DNA of 64,000 nucleotides from Chthonomonadaceae bacterium (GTDB lineage Bacteria > Armatimonadota > Fimbriimonadia > Fimbriimonadales > Fimbriimonadaceae). The notes under the pieces were generated by a model that was not told the DNA's origin, made no database searches, and was given only the letters and a program-made list of their open reading frames with translations. The first letter of the stretch is position 1. Each line of letters starts with the position of its first letter. The position numbers and the translations under genes were made by a program. The stretch is taken from the NCBI GenBank assembly GCA_015709495.1, contig CP054189.1:372001-436000 (forward strand). Reading direction: 5' to 3'. Shown piece after piece: positions 42,030-50,069 of the stretch.

Positions 42030-42802
42030 CCGTGCCCCATCGTCAGGCCGCCATCGACCAGCAAGTTGACGCCGGTGACGTACGAAGCTTTCTGGGAGCA
42101 TAGAAACGCCACGGCCGAGGCGATTTCGTCCGGCTCGGCGAGCCTGCGCATCGGGATCGACCGAGCCTGAGCCTCCAAAGCCTCCTGCGCCGAGATCCCC
42201 TCGCGCTCGGACCGGACCTTGGCCAAGTGAACCTGCCGGTCCGTGAGCGTATGCCCGGGCAGCACGGAGTTGACCGTGATCCCGTGTTCGGCCAGCGAAG
42301 CCGCTTGAAGTCGGGTCAAACCCATCAACCCTGCGCGCAGAGTGGACGAAATCGGCAACAGCGCGTGAGGCTGCTTGGCCACGATGCTGGTTAGGTGGAC
42401 GATGCGCCCCCATCCGTTGGTTTTCATCGGTTCTGCCGCCAACCGCACCAGACGAACCACGTTGAGCAGCGTGCTCTCGAAGCCTTGCTGCCACTGCTCG
42501 TCGGTCATGGACTCCCAAGCCCCGGCGGGGGGTCCGCCCGTGTTCGTGATGAGGATATCCGGAGGTCCTAGTTCGCTCGCCGTCGCCTGATACCAACTCT
42601 CGATGGATTCTCGGTTCGAAACGTCGCACACAAACCCCGACGCGCCCCTCAGTCCAAGGCAAGCCTCGTCCAACGCCTCCTCCGACCGCCCGCAAAGCGA
42701 AAGTCGGCAGCCTTCATCGTGGAGGGCTCGGGCAATCGCGAGGCCGATCCCCTTGCTTGAGGCGGCGACCATTGCGACTTTGCCCGAAATGCCGAGGTCC
42801 AT
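42026..42802 (-). CDS. Short-chain dehydrogenase/reductase-like protein, atypical active site
   Basis: 258 residues from ATG 42802. The Rossmann features ASSKGIGLAIARALHDEG, NTGGPP and the C-terminal YVTGVNLLVDGG are those of FabG-like SDRs. But the usual Tyr-x3-Lys is replaced by ISSTLRAGLMG at residues ~150-160, so neither the catalytic Tyr nor the Lys is in place. This subgroup of SDRs with a Ser/Asn-LRA motif is known and may have changed chemistry. It overlaps the kinase stop by 4 nt in the convergent direction. Confidence 0.85.
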   Translation of the reverse strand: MDLGISGKVAMVAASSKGIGLAIARALHDEGCRLSLCGRSEEALDEACLGLRGASGFVCDVSNRESIESWYQATASELGPPDILITNTGGPPAGAWESMTDEQWQQGFESTLLNVVRLVRLAAEPMKTNGWGRIVHLTSIVAKQPHALLPISSTLRAGLMGLTRLQAASLAEHGITVNSVLPGHTLTDRQVHLAKVRSEREGISAQEALEAQARSIPMRRLAEPDEIASAVAFLCSQKASYVTGVNLLVDGGLTMGHG

Positions 42803-42845
42803 GGGCCGATTTTGCCCCGAATGCGAGCCGGTTTCGCAAGCGGGA

Positions 42846-43508
42846 TCAGCTCTCGCGCGCCAACCGGGCGAGGTTCGAGAAATGGAGCCGAAGCCGCTCG
42901 GCGATCTCGGTGGCGTGGTCAGCCACGTGCTCCAGCGCGTGAAGGGCGTCGATGCTGCGAACATACACGTCAGCGGACTCGGGCGACTTGCGGATCAACT
43001 CGATCACCCGGTTTCGGGCGATTGTATAGAGTTCGTCGACGACCTTATCGTTGCGAATGATCTCTTCGGCGAGATCTCCATCGAAATCCATGAAGAGCTT
43101 TAGCGACAACGTGAACTGCTTGATGGAGAGTTCGGCAAGCTCGGCCAAGTTGGTCTTGAGTTCGGCTGGGAACTGGCCAGTGAGCTTGGTGGCGCGCCTT
43201 GCGAGCTTGACCGCGTGGTCGGCCGCTTTCTCGATCTCGCCCACCACCCCCAGCGCCGAAGTGAGCATCTTCAGGTCGCCGGCGACCGGGGACTCCTTCA
43301 TCACGAGCACGACCGCCTTGAGCGTGATCTGCTCTTCCAACTCATCGACTTCGTTGTCCCGCTCAATCGTCGCGCGGGCGTTTTCGAGGTCGCCGGTCTG
43401 GATCGCGGCGCAGGCCGAACGAACCATTTCGGTGGCGATTCCCCCCATTCGGGTGACCATCGATTGCAGTTCAAGAAGCTGTTCGTCGTAGTTTTGCCGC
43501 AGTGTCAT
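42846..43508 (-). CDS. phoU: Phosphate signalling protein PhoU
   Basis: A 220-residue helical protein with two PhoU repeats. Metal-site residues recur: ERDNEVDELEEQITLKAV and IRNDKVVDELYTIARNRVIE, with EKAADHAVKLAR and EHVADHATEIAE. PhoU represses phosphate uptake through the Pst/PhoR system. pst genes are not in this window, so it lies apart from them. ATG 43508 is 6 nt after TAGGAT without a ribosome site. Confidence 0.93.
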   Translation of the reverse strand: MTLRQNYDEQLLELQSMVTRMGGIATEMVRSACAAIQTGDLENARATIERDNEVDELEEQITLKAVVLVMKESPVAGDLKMLTSALGVVGEIEKAADHAVKLARRATKLTGQFPAELKTNLAELAELSIKQFTLSLKLFMDFDGDLAEEIIRNDKVVDELYTIARNRVIELIRKSPESADVYVRSIDALHALEHVADHATEIAERLRLHFSNLARLARES

Positions 43509-43514
43509 TTCGCC

Positions 43515-43520
43515 ATCCTA
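43515..43520 (-). promoter_or_regulatory. -10 box TAGGAT of phoU
   Basis: TAGGAT, 6 nt, then ATG 43508. Same leaderless geometry as the other genes listed. Confidence 0.5.
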
Positions 43521-43730
43521 GGCACGCGTTGCGTTCGCCGTCCGGGCCCGTCCGCCCGTCCATCCGAAGCGGCTCACGAGGCACTCGATCTTAGCCGCGC
43601 GCAATATTGTAGGCAACTCGGCCCGAAATCGTTAGGTTCACGGTCGAGAACCTCAATCGGTACTTACGCTCAGCAAGGGCAATAGGTTCGGCTTTTGGCG
43701 AAGCGCAGGTGAAGCCGGGCCAAGCCGGGG

Positions 43731-43736
43731 TATGTT
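43731..43736 (+). promoter_or_regulatory. -10 box TATGTT of the exported protein gene at 43744
   Basis: TATGTT, 7 nt, then GTG 43744. It favours GTG 43744 over ATG 43732, which lies inside the box. Confidence 0.45.
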
Positions 43737-43743
43737 AGCCTCC

Positions 43744-44355
43744 GTGAAGTTCCTCGGAGTGGCAGCGGCGTTAGGGGTCCTCGCGCCAGCGTTTGCAGAC
43801 CGACTGATCGTGATCCCTACCGGAAAGAAGTTGCCTCTCGGGACGTACCGCTTCGAGAGCCTCTTGGGTCCGGGTGACCCTTCATCCAAATCGTGGTCGA
43901 TCGGCGCGGCCTTCAACAAGTTTTTCGACGGCCAGGTGGCTTGGGAGCGGGGAGACGACATGGCCGAGAGGGTGTCGTTCGACCTCGGCTTCAATCTGGT
44001 CGACCCCGTAATCGGGTTTGCCCCCGGCTTCAGCGTGGGAGTGCGCGACCTCACGGGCGAATCGCGCGACGGCAGGATGCTGTACGCCGCCTTGACCCAC
44101 TATGAGGGGCTGACGGGCACTCACAACAGCGATGTGCCGCTCGAATTCACCGTGGGCCTCTCGGCGGGAGACCGGACCGGCGTGTTCGTGGGCTTGGTCG
44201 TGCCGTTCACCCGTTGGACTCGGTTCATTTCGGAGTACGACACGCGCAGGCTGACGCAGGGCTTTCAGTTCACACCGACTCAGGCGTTGGATGTTCGTTG
44301 GCTGCATCGACCTGGGGAGTCGTTCTGGACGGTGACTCTGCGGCTGAGGCAGTGA
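43744..44355 (+). CDS. Exported beta-rich protein of unknown function
   Basis: About 203 residues from GTG 43744, giving a signal peptide (MKFLGVAAALGVLAPAFA). The upstream ATG 43732 would insert four residues before it. The mature protein alternates short strands (ERGDDMAERVSFDLGFNLV, LEFTVGLSAGDRTGVFVGLV) and ends in a Trp/Arg strand, as in small outer-membrane beta-barrels (YjbH/DUF-type). Function unknown. Its last 86 nt overlap the end of the convergent plsC-like gene. Confidence 0.72.
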   Translation: MKFLGVAAALGVLAPAFADRLIVIPTGKKLPLGTYRFESLLGPGDPSSKSWSIGAAFNKFFDGQVAWERGDDMAERVSFDLGFNLVDPVIGFAPGFSVGVRDLTGESRDGRMLYAALTHYEGLTGTHNSDVPLEFTVGLSAGDRTGVFVGLVVPFTRWTRFISEYDTRRLTQGFQFTPTQALDVRWLHRPGESFWTVTLRLRQ

Positions 44356-44998
44356 GTTCGAGTCCGCCCGTCTTGCAGGCTTCGAGAATGCGCCTGGTGA
44401 GCTCGGCCGCGAATCTCTCGCGGGCGACTTTTGGAACGGATATACCCTCGGCGACCTCTTCGTAGGTGAAGGGCGAGCCGAACACGACCGTCACCCTACC
44501 GCGCCGGATGGACTTCGAGCCGCGAGGCAGTTTGTCATGGGTTCCGACGAGCCCGACCGGCACGACCGCCGCGCCCGAGCGGCTTGCGAGCATCGCGATC
44601 CCGCTCGAAATCGGCCCCAGAGATTTGCCGTCGCCTCGTGTGCCTTCGGGAAACATGAGGACCGCTCGGCCCTCGCCCAGAAGTCGGAGCGAGAGCCTGA
44701 CCGCCTCGGTGTCGGCCTCGCCGCGACGCACCGGAAAAGCGCCGACCGACGAGATCAGCCATCCGAACGCCCGGTTCTTGAAGAGCGATTTCCGCGCCAT
44801 GAACGTGAGCCTGCGTCTGGAGGCGCATGCGACTGCGGGAGGGTCGAGATGGGAGAGGTGGTTTGCGGCCACGATCACGGGGCCCTCGCCAGGCAGATTG
44901 TCGCTGCCGACCACCTTCAGGCCCCCGGTTAGCCAGAACACCAGGGATTTGGCGAGAAACCGGATGAAGTCGTACCAAGCGCATAGAACGCCGCGCAT
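44270..44998 (-). CDS. plsC: 1-acyl-sn-glycerol-3-phosphate acyltransferase
   Basis: 242 residues from ATG 44998. Acyltransferase block I is the NHLSHLDP stretch (His-x4-Asp), block III FPEGTRG, with VPVGLVGT after it. An N-terminal membrane helix (about 8-30) is visible. It adds the second acyl chain to lysophosphatidate in phospholipid synthesis. The ATG is 6 nt after TATACT and has no ribosome site. The C-terminal ~40 residues (Ser/Pro/Thr-rich) overlap the convergent gene and are probably disordered. Confidence 0.9.
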   Translation of the reverse strand: MRGVLCAWYDFIRFLAKSLVFWLTGGLKVVGSDNLPGEGPVIVAANHLSHLDPPAVACASRRRLTFMARKSLFKNRAFGWLISSVGAFPVRRGEADTEAVRLSLRLLGEGRAVLMFPEGTRGDGKSLGPISSGIAMLASRSGAAVVPVGLVGTHDKLPRGSKSIRRGRVTVVFGSPFTYEEVAEGISVPKVARERFAAELTRRILEACKTGGLELTASAAESPSRTTPQVDAANEHPTPESV

Positions 44999-45004
44999 GG
45001 GCCG

Positions 45005-45010
45005 AGTATA
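45005..45010 (-). promoter_or_regulatory. -10 box TATACT of plsC
   Basis: TATACT, 6 nt, ATG 44998, with no Shine-Dalgarno. Identical to the box of the GT39-like gene at 26105. Confidence 0.6.
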
Positions 45011-45060
45011 ACTCGCAACCGCGAAGGAACCCCGGTCCCTCAAGGCGAACGTCTATTCGC

Positions 45061-46338
45061 ATGTCGCTCGCCCCTACCCCTCGCGTCCCGATCTTCCGCC
45101 AGTTGAACGGCTATCAATGGCTCGTCCTTGGGGTCGCCTGGCTGGGGTGGGTGTTCGACATCGCCGACACCGCGCTGTTCACCTTCGCCAAGGTCCCGAT
45201 GCTCACCGAGATGTTGGGACCCGAGAAGTACGCGCAAGTGGGCGCGGCGATCGAGGGGCAGATTCAGATGACCTTCCTCGTGGGGTGGGCGATCGGCGGC
45301 CTTGTCTTCGGGATCGCTGCCGACAAGTACGGCCGCACGCGGGTCCTCATTCTCACGATCCTGCTCTACTGCCTTTTCACCGGGCTCACCGCCCTCTGCC
45401 AGACGTGGGAGCAAGTGACGGTCGTGCGGTTCCTTACGGGGCTGGGGATCGGGGGCGAGTGGGCCGCCGGCGCAGCGTTGGTCGCCGAAGTGATGCCCGA
45501 TAGGGCGAGACCGTTCGCTGCGGCTCTGCTTCAAACTGCCGCTGCGATCGGCCCTGTCCTTGCGGGCACGGCGAACCTCGCGCTCGCCGGACAAAGCTGG
45601 AAATGGCTGTTCTTGGTCGGGGTCGCGCCGGCGCTTCTGACCGTCGTCATCCGGAGCAAGGTCCGCGAGCCGGAAAGGTGGCAATCGAAGGGAGTGGAGG
45701 TGCGAAAGGCCACGGAGACAGTTCGGGAGCTTTTCCGGCAAACCCCTTGGCGCAGGCATGCGATCGTGGCGATGATCCTCGGAGTCGTTGGGATCGCAGG
45801 GGCCGGCAACGTCGCGTTTTGGCTGCCCAATCTCGTGAAGGAGTCTCTCCCGAACGCGGAAAAGGCCGTCGTGGACGCGTCGGTGAGTTACGCCACGTAT
45901 ACCCTCCACCTCGGCACCCTCCTCGGAGTCTTTGCTTTTCCTCTGCTTTGCCAGCGGATCGGCCGCAAAGCGTCGTTCGCGCTGTTCTTCGTCCTCAGCC
46001 CTCTCGCAACCGTTCTGGCCCTCCAAGGCAGCCTCGATTACACGAAACTCCTCTGGATGGCGCCAATCATGGCGTTCTTCGCGATTGGACTGAGCGCGGG
46101 TTACGGGCTCTACTTCCCCGAGTTATTCCCAACTCGCCTTCGAGCGACAGGCTGCGGGCTTGCGTACAACACGGCACGCATCTTTTATGCGCCGATCCCC
46201 TGGCTGACCGGGCTCGTCATCGGCGCGTCGAAGGGTTCCCCCTCGCATGGGGTCGCCCTGGCGGCAATGGTCTATATCGTCGGGCTTCTGGCGCTTCCGT
46301 TCGCGCCTGAAACCAAGGGGAAACCCCTTCCCGATTGA
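45061..46338 (+). CDS. Major facilitator superfamily transporter
   Basis: 425 residues, twelve helices, with the MFS signatures DKYGRTRVLIL after helix 2 and RFLTGLGIGGEWAAGAALVAE after helix 4, the latter typical of the sugar/organic-acid:H+ symporter group. It would import or exchange a small organic solute. The substrate is unknown, and no metabolic gene is adjacent. It is divergent from plsC by about 60 bp. Confidence 0.9.
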   Translation: MSLAPTPRVPIFRQLNGYQWLVLGVAWLGWVFDIADTALFTFAKVPMLTEMLGPEKYAQVGAAIEGQIQMTFLVGWAIGGLVFGIAADKYGRTRVLILTILLYCLFTGLTALCQTWEQVTVVRFLTGLGIGGEWAAGAALVAEVMPDRARPFAAALLQTAAAIGPVLAGTANLALAGQSWKWLFLVGVAPALLTVVIRSKVREPERWQSKGVEVRKATETVRELFRQTPWRRHAIVAMILGVVGIAGAGNVAFWLPNLVKESLPNAEKAVVDASVSYATYTLHLGTLLGVFAFPLLCQRIGRKASFALFFVLSPLATVLALQGSLDYTKLLWMAPIMAFFAIGLSAGYGLYFPELFPTRLRATGCGLAYNTARIFYAPIPWLTGLVIGASKGSPSHGVALAAMVYIVGLLALPFAPETKGKPLPD

Positions 46339-46344
46339 GTCAGC

Positions 46345-47268
46345 CTACGATTCGGGCCGCACGACCACAACCGAGCACGGCGCGCTCGTGGCAACCTCAT
46401 ACGAGACGCTTCCCACGAGGATGCGTTCGAGCGTTCCATGACGGCTCGCGCCTACCGCGATCAGGTCGGACTTGGTTTCGGCGGCAACTCGAACGATCAG
46501 CGTCGAAGGCCGGGCGATTTCGGCGTAGGTGTCGATAGAGGGCGCCCTGCCCGCCAATTCCTCCGCTGCCTCAGCGACGAGTTCGCGCGCTTGATCGTGG
46601 TCGAACTCATACACTTGAGCGAACGCCGACGGGTCGATCCCTGCCGGGATGACTCCAAGAGGCTCCGCGCACACGACGTGTAGCGCGGCCAGCGACATCG
46701 ACACACGCTGCTGAATCCAGCGCATCGCCACTTTCGAACCGTCCGAGCCGTCAATCGCGACCACGGCGTCGAGTTCGGCCTTCGCATTCAGGGCTTCGAT
46801 GCTTTCTTCCGGGCTCATGCCTTCGAAAGCCCGTGCGATCAGAACTGTGGACGGGCATCGAGAGACGAGTTTCCGCGCCACGCTCCCCAGCAAGAACGAC
46901 GCGATCCCGCCCAATCCGCGACTGCCGATCACGACCAGGTGGGCGTCGTTTCTCTCGACAAATTCGATGAGGGTATCCGCGGCGTCGCCCTCCAAGACCA
47001 CCGCCTCGGCGTCAAAGCCCTTCCCTCGGAGCCGCTCCGTGGCTTCCTCGGCGAATCGCTCGGCTGCGACCTTCACCGCATCATACAACTCGGTTAGGCC
47101 CCCGACCGCCGCCACGCCTCCTCCCGCGATCGTGCCCATTCCGACAACGATCGGAGCGGAGACGCTCACGGCCGTGACCTTCGTCTTCGAGGGGTCCAGA
47201 ACCTTCGCCAACACCGCCTCGGCAAGGCGGGAATGACCCGAACCGTCGGTAGCCAAGACAACGTTCAT
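46345..47268 (-). CDS. Universal stress protein with two UspA domains
   Basis: 307 residues in two tandem UspA folds, each ending in a G-x2-G-x9-G-S/T nucleotide-binding loop. The first is GSRGLGGIASFLLGSVARKL near 132-151; the second is VGASRHGTLERILVGSVSYE near 273-292. Opening strands are VVLATDGSGHS and VVAIDGSDGSK. Such proteins respond to starvation and stress and bind ATP. It has a GGAG ribosome site. It is convergent with the MFS gene (stops 6 bp apart). Confidence 0.92.
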   Translation of the reverse strand: MNVVLATDGSGHSRLAEAVLAKVLDPSKTKVTAVSVSAPIVVGMGTIAGGGVAAVGGLTELYDAVKVAAERFAEEATERLRGKGFDAEAVVLEGDAADTLIEFVERNDAHLVVIGSRGLGGIASFLLGSVARKLVSRCPSTVLIARAFEGMSPEESIEALNAKAELDAVVAIDGSDGSKVAMRWIQQRVSMSLAALHVVCAEPLGVIPAGIDPSAFAQVYEFDHDQARELVAEAAEELAGRAPSIDTYAEIARPSTLIVRVAAETKSDLIAVGASRHGTLERILVGSVSYEVATSAPCSVVVVRPES

Positions 47269-47335
47269 CTTGGCTCCATTCTGAAGGATTCGAGATCGCT
47301 TTAGCTTGCCTCAAGGGGCAGGATGCAGGGCACTC

Positions 47336-48607
47336 TTAGGCCGCTTGGAACCCCGCAGACTCGATGTCCACCGGGCGCAGAGCCTTGTCGAGGATCGTGG
47401 CGGCTCGTTTTCCGTCCACCGGGAAAGACGAACTCCCCAAGATAGCTTTGACGTCCTGCTGGTCCACCTGCCGCGAAGCGATCCATGCGACGATTCGTGA
47501 GAGGATTCGCTGCCGAGCCAACGAAGCCGTGTTGGCCGTCGAAGGAAGGAGCACAGCAAACCCGGCATCCCCCAGCCTGCAAACCACGTCGAGTCGGCGT
47601 ACGGTTTCCTTGAGGAAGTCGGCGGCGTCCGCCAAGAAGTCGTCCACGCTCGTTTGTCCATAGAACGACGCCAGGTGGGCCAGCCCCTCGAAGCGGACCG
47701 TCACCAGAGCGACCGCCCCGTTCTGGCCTGAAGCTCGGTGCAGTTCTTCTTCGAGCCGGGTTCGGAAGTAGGCCTCTGTGTACACCCCCGTGGTCGCATC
47801 GATCACGTCAAAGTCGAGACTCTCAGCTTGACGCTTGAGGATGCGGTCGTTCTCTTCTTCCCTGCTGAGAATGCGCCGCAGCTTCGAGAGCGATTGACGC
47901 AGGATGTGCGAAACGTAGTTGCACGAGATGCCCAGCTTGGCGGCGATTTCCGTCTGGTTGAGCGATTCAAAGTGGAAGAGGACGAGCACCTCGCGTTCGA
48001 GGTCCCGCAGCTGCTTCATCGCGCTTTCCAAGACCACTCGCTCTTCGACGCTCAATTGCTCGGGGCAATAGTCCGAAGCGTCCAACCGATCGACCTCGGC
48101 GTCGGAATCGTCGTCGCCCGTGAGCGAATCCAGCGATCCCACCCGAATCATCTCGGAGGTCTGAAACACTTCGTGGACCGTATGCTCCGCAACATCGAGG
48201 TACGAAGCGATTTCCGCCTCGGAGGGCTCCCTGCCCAACTCGCTTTGAAGCACCGCGGTCGCCCGATTCACCTTGTGGCGCAGTTCCTGGAGCCAAGCGG
48301 GCTGGCGGATTGTCTGAGCCTTGTCGCGGAGGTAGTGCTTGATCTCACCGGCGACGAGATACGTCGCATACGTGTTGAAACGAACTCCCGCCTCGGGGTC
48401 GAACTTGGAGAGCGCGTTCAAAAGGCCGATGAAGCCCACTTGAACGAGGTCGTCGAGCGGTTCGATGCCCGCGAACTTCCTCGCGACGCGCTCCACCATC
48501 GGGGCGTATTGGACGAGGATCAAGTCCTTGAGGTCCGGCCTGGGGTTCTCCAGGTAGCGGAAGACAATCCCCTCGGGGTCCATCTCGAAGTTCAAAGATT
48601 CAGCCAT
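47336..48607 (-). CDS. RNA polymerase sigma factor fused to a degenerate GGDEF domain
   Basis: 423 residues. Residues ~20-250 are a group 3 (SigB/FliA-type) sigma factor. Region 2 reads DDLVQVGFIGLLNALSKFDP, RFNTYATYLVAGEIKHYLRD, with core and -10 contacts; region 3 is WLQELRHKVNRATAVLQ; region 4 (about 198-247) holds TEIAAKLGISCNYVSHILRQ. Residues ~270-385 fold like a GGDEF domain (DATTGVYTEAYFRTRLEEEL, CRLGDAGFAVLLPSTANTA), but GGD(E/D)F has become GDAGF, so cyclase activity is unlikely. The C-terminal domain may sense or bind a nucleotide and gate sigma activity. It has its own ribosome site (GGAGTGATAC). Confidence 0.88.
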   Translation of the reverse strand: MAESLNFEMDPEGIVFRYLENPRPDLKDLILVQYAPMVERVARKFAGIEPLDDLVQVGFIGLLNALSKFDPEAGVRFNTYATYLVAGEIKHYLRDKAQTIRQPAWLQELRHKVNRATAVLQSELGREPSEAEIASYLDVAEHTVHEVFQTSEMIRVGSLDSLTGDDDSDAEVDRLDASDYCPEQLSVEERVVLESAMKQLRDLEREVLVLFHFESLNQTEIAAKLGISCNYVSHILRQSLSKLRRILSREEENDRILKRQAESLDFDVIDATTGVYTEAYFRTRLEEELHRASGQNGAVALVTVRFEGLAHLASFYGQTSVDDFLADAADFLKETVRRLDVVCRLGDAGFAVLLPSTANTASLARQRILSRIVAWIASRQVDQQDVKAILGSSSFPVDGKRAATILDKALRPVDIESAGFQAA

Positions 48608-48715
48608 GTATCACTCCATTGATTCTCGCGCCGCCGCATTCCCTGCGAGCGGCCCCTCCGGTCTCACCCTCCTGGCTCGACCTTCGGATCTTGCTTTCAT
48701 GTCGCCGCAAGCGAC

Positions 48716-49921
48716 TTACTTCACACTATTGACCAGCTTGAAGATCGGGGTCATTACCGAAATTGCAATGAATCCCACAATGACACCCATGAAGATGATC
48801 AGCGCGGGTTCGATCATCGACGTCAAGCCCTTGACGGTGGTCTCCACCTCGTTATCATAAAACTCGCCCACCTTGACGAGCATCTCCGGCAACCTGCCCG
48901 ACTCTTCGCCCACGTCGATCATGCAGGTGACCATGTTCGGAAACAGCCCGCTCGCGCCCAAAGGCTGCGAGAGCTTCTGTCCCTCGCGGATGCTCGTGCG
49001 CGCTTCGTCGATCGCCTGGGTCAACACGGAGTTGTTCAGGGTCTCACCGACGATTTCGAGGCTCCGCAAAATGGGGACGCCGCTGTTGATCAATACGCCA
49101 AACGTCCGGGTGAACCTCGCGACGCTCATCTTGAGCGACAGCTCACCCACGATCGGAAGCCTCAGCTTGAGGTGGTCGATCTGATATCTCCCGTTGGTCG
49201 TGCGTCCCCACAACTTGATGCCCAAGAACGTTCCGAACACGAAGAACAGGATCACGAACCAGTAGCTGTTCATGAAGTCGCCCATCGCGAACAGCGCCGC
49301 CGTGACCGGAGGCATTTCCACGTCCATCCCGGTGAAGATCTCCTTGAACTTCGGGAGGACAAAGCTGAAGAGCGCGAAGAGCATCACAATCGAGAAGAAG
49401 AACACAAGAGTCGGATACATCATCGCGCTCTTGATCTTCCCTCGCACCTCGGCCTCGTATTCGAGGAATCCGGCCAATCGGTCCAGGATCAAATCGAGGA
49501 TGCCACCGACCTCCGCCGCTCGAATCATGTTCACATAGAGCTTCGAGAAACAGTGAGGGTGCTTGGCGACGGAGTCGGCGAGCGACATGCCACCCTTCAC
49601 GTCGATCGTGACGTTATCGAGCGCAGGCTTGAGAGCGGGGTCCCGCGTTTGGCCTGCGAGGATGTCGAGGCACCGCATAATCGGAATTCCCGCATCGATC
49701 ATCGTGGCAAACTGCCGCGAGAACACCACAAGGCTCTTCGCCTTCATCCGCTTCCTGCCGAACGAACGAACCCTTCCGCTCGAAGACGTTCGACGGATGT
49801 CCGTCACATGCAGCGCCTGATCGCGGAGCTTAGCTAGGACGATCTGCTCGTTGTCCGCTTCAACAGTCGAGCGGACCGCCTTCCCCGAAGCATCGATGGC
49901 AGTATAGGTGAATACGGGCAT
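48716..49921 (-). CDS. Type II secretion/type IV pilus inner-membrane platform protein (PilC/GspF)
   Basis: 401 residues from ATG 49921, where a GAGGAC site lies upstream; the frame is open further. It has two T2SSF repeats, each with the SFSRQFATMIDAGIPIMRCL / MSVARFTRTFGVLINSGVPI pattern and membrane helices near 170-195, 220-245 and 375-395. It is the platform of a type IV pilus, type II secretion or competence pseudopilus. No pilB/pilT partner gene is in the window. It lies upstream of the sigma gene but separated by 108 bp, probably a separate unit. Confidence 0.92.
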   Translation of the reverse strand: MPVFTYTAIDASGKAVRSTVEADNEQIVLAKLRDQALHVTDIRRTSSSGRVRSFGRKRMKAKSLVVFSRQFATMIDAGIPIMRCLDILAGQTRDPALKPALDNVTIDVKGGMSLADSVAKHPHCFSKLYVNMIRAAEVGGILDLILDRLAGFLEYEAEVRGKIKSAMMYPTLVFFFSIVMLFALFSFVLPKFKEIFTGMDVEMPPVTAALFAMGDFMNSYWFVILFFVFGTFLGIKLWGRTTNGRYQIDHLKLRLPIVGELSLKMSVARFTRTFGVLINSGVPILRSLEIVGETLNNSVLTQAIDEARTSIREGQKLSQPLGASGLFPNMVTCMIDVGEESGRLPEMLVKVGEFYDNEVETTVKGLTSMIEPALIIFMGVIVGFIAISVMTPIFKLVNSVK

Positions 49922-50069
49922 ATCTGCGTCCTCACCCCGTGGGCCGTCGCCGGACGGAGTGCTTCCAAGGGAAATATCGGTTCTCCGTCGGAGAACTTCC
50001 AGCACAATTCGGCAGAAAAACCAGGGATTCTGAGCTTTCTGCGGCGCGAATCGCCCGCGGTTGACCCTG

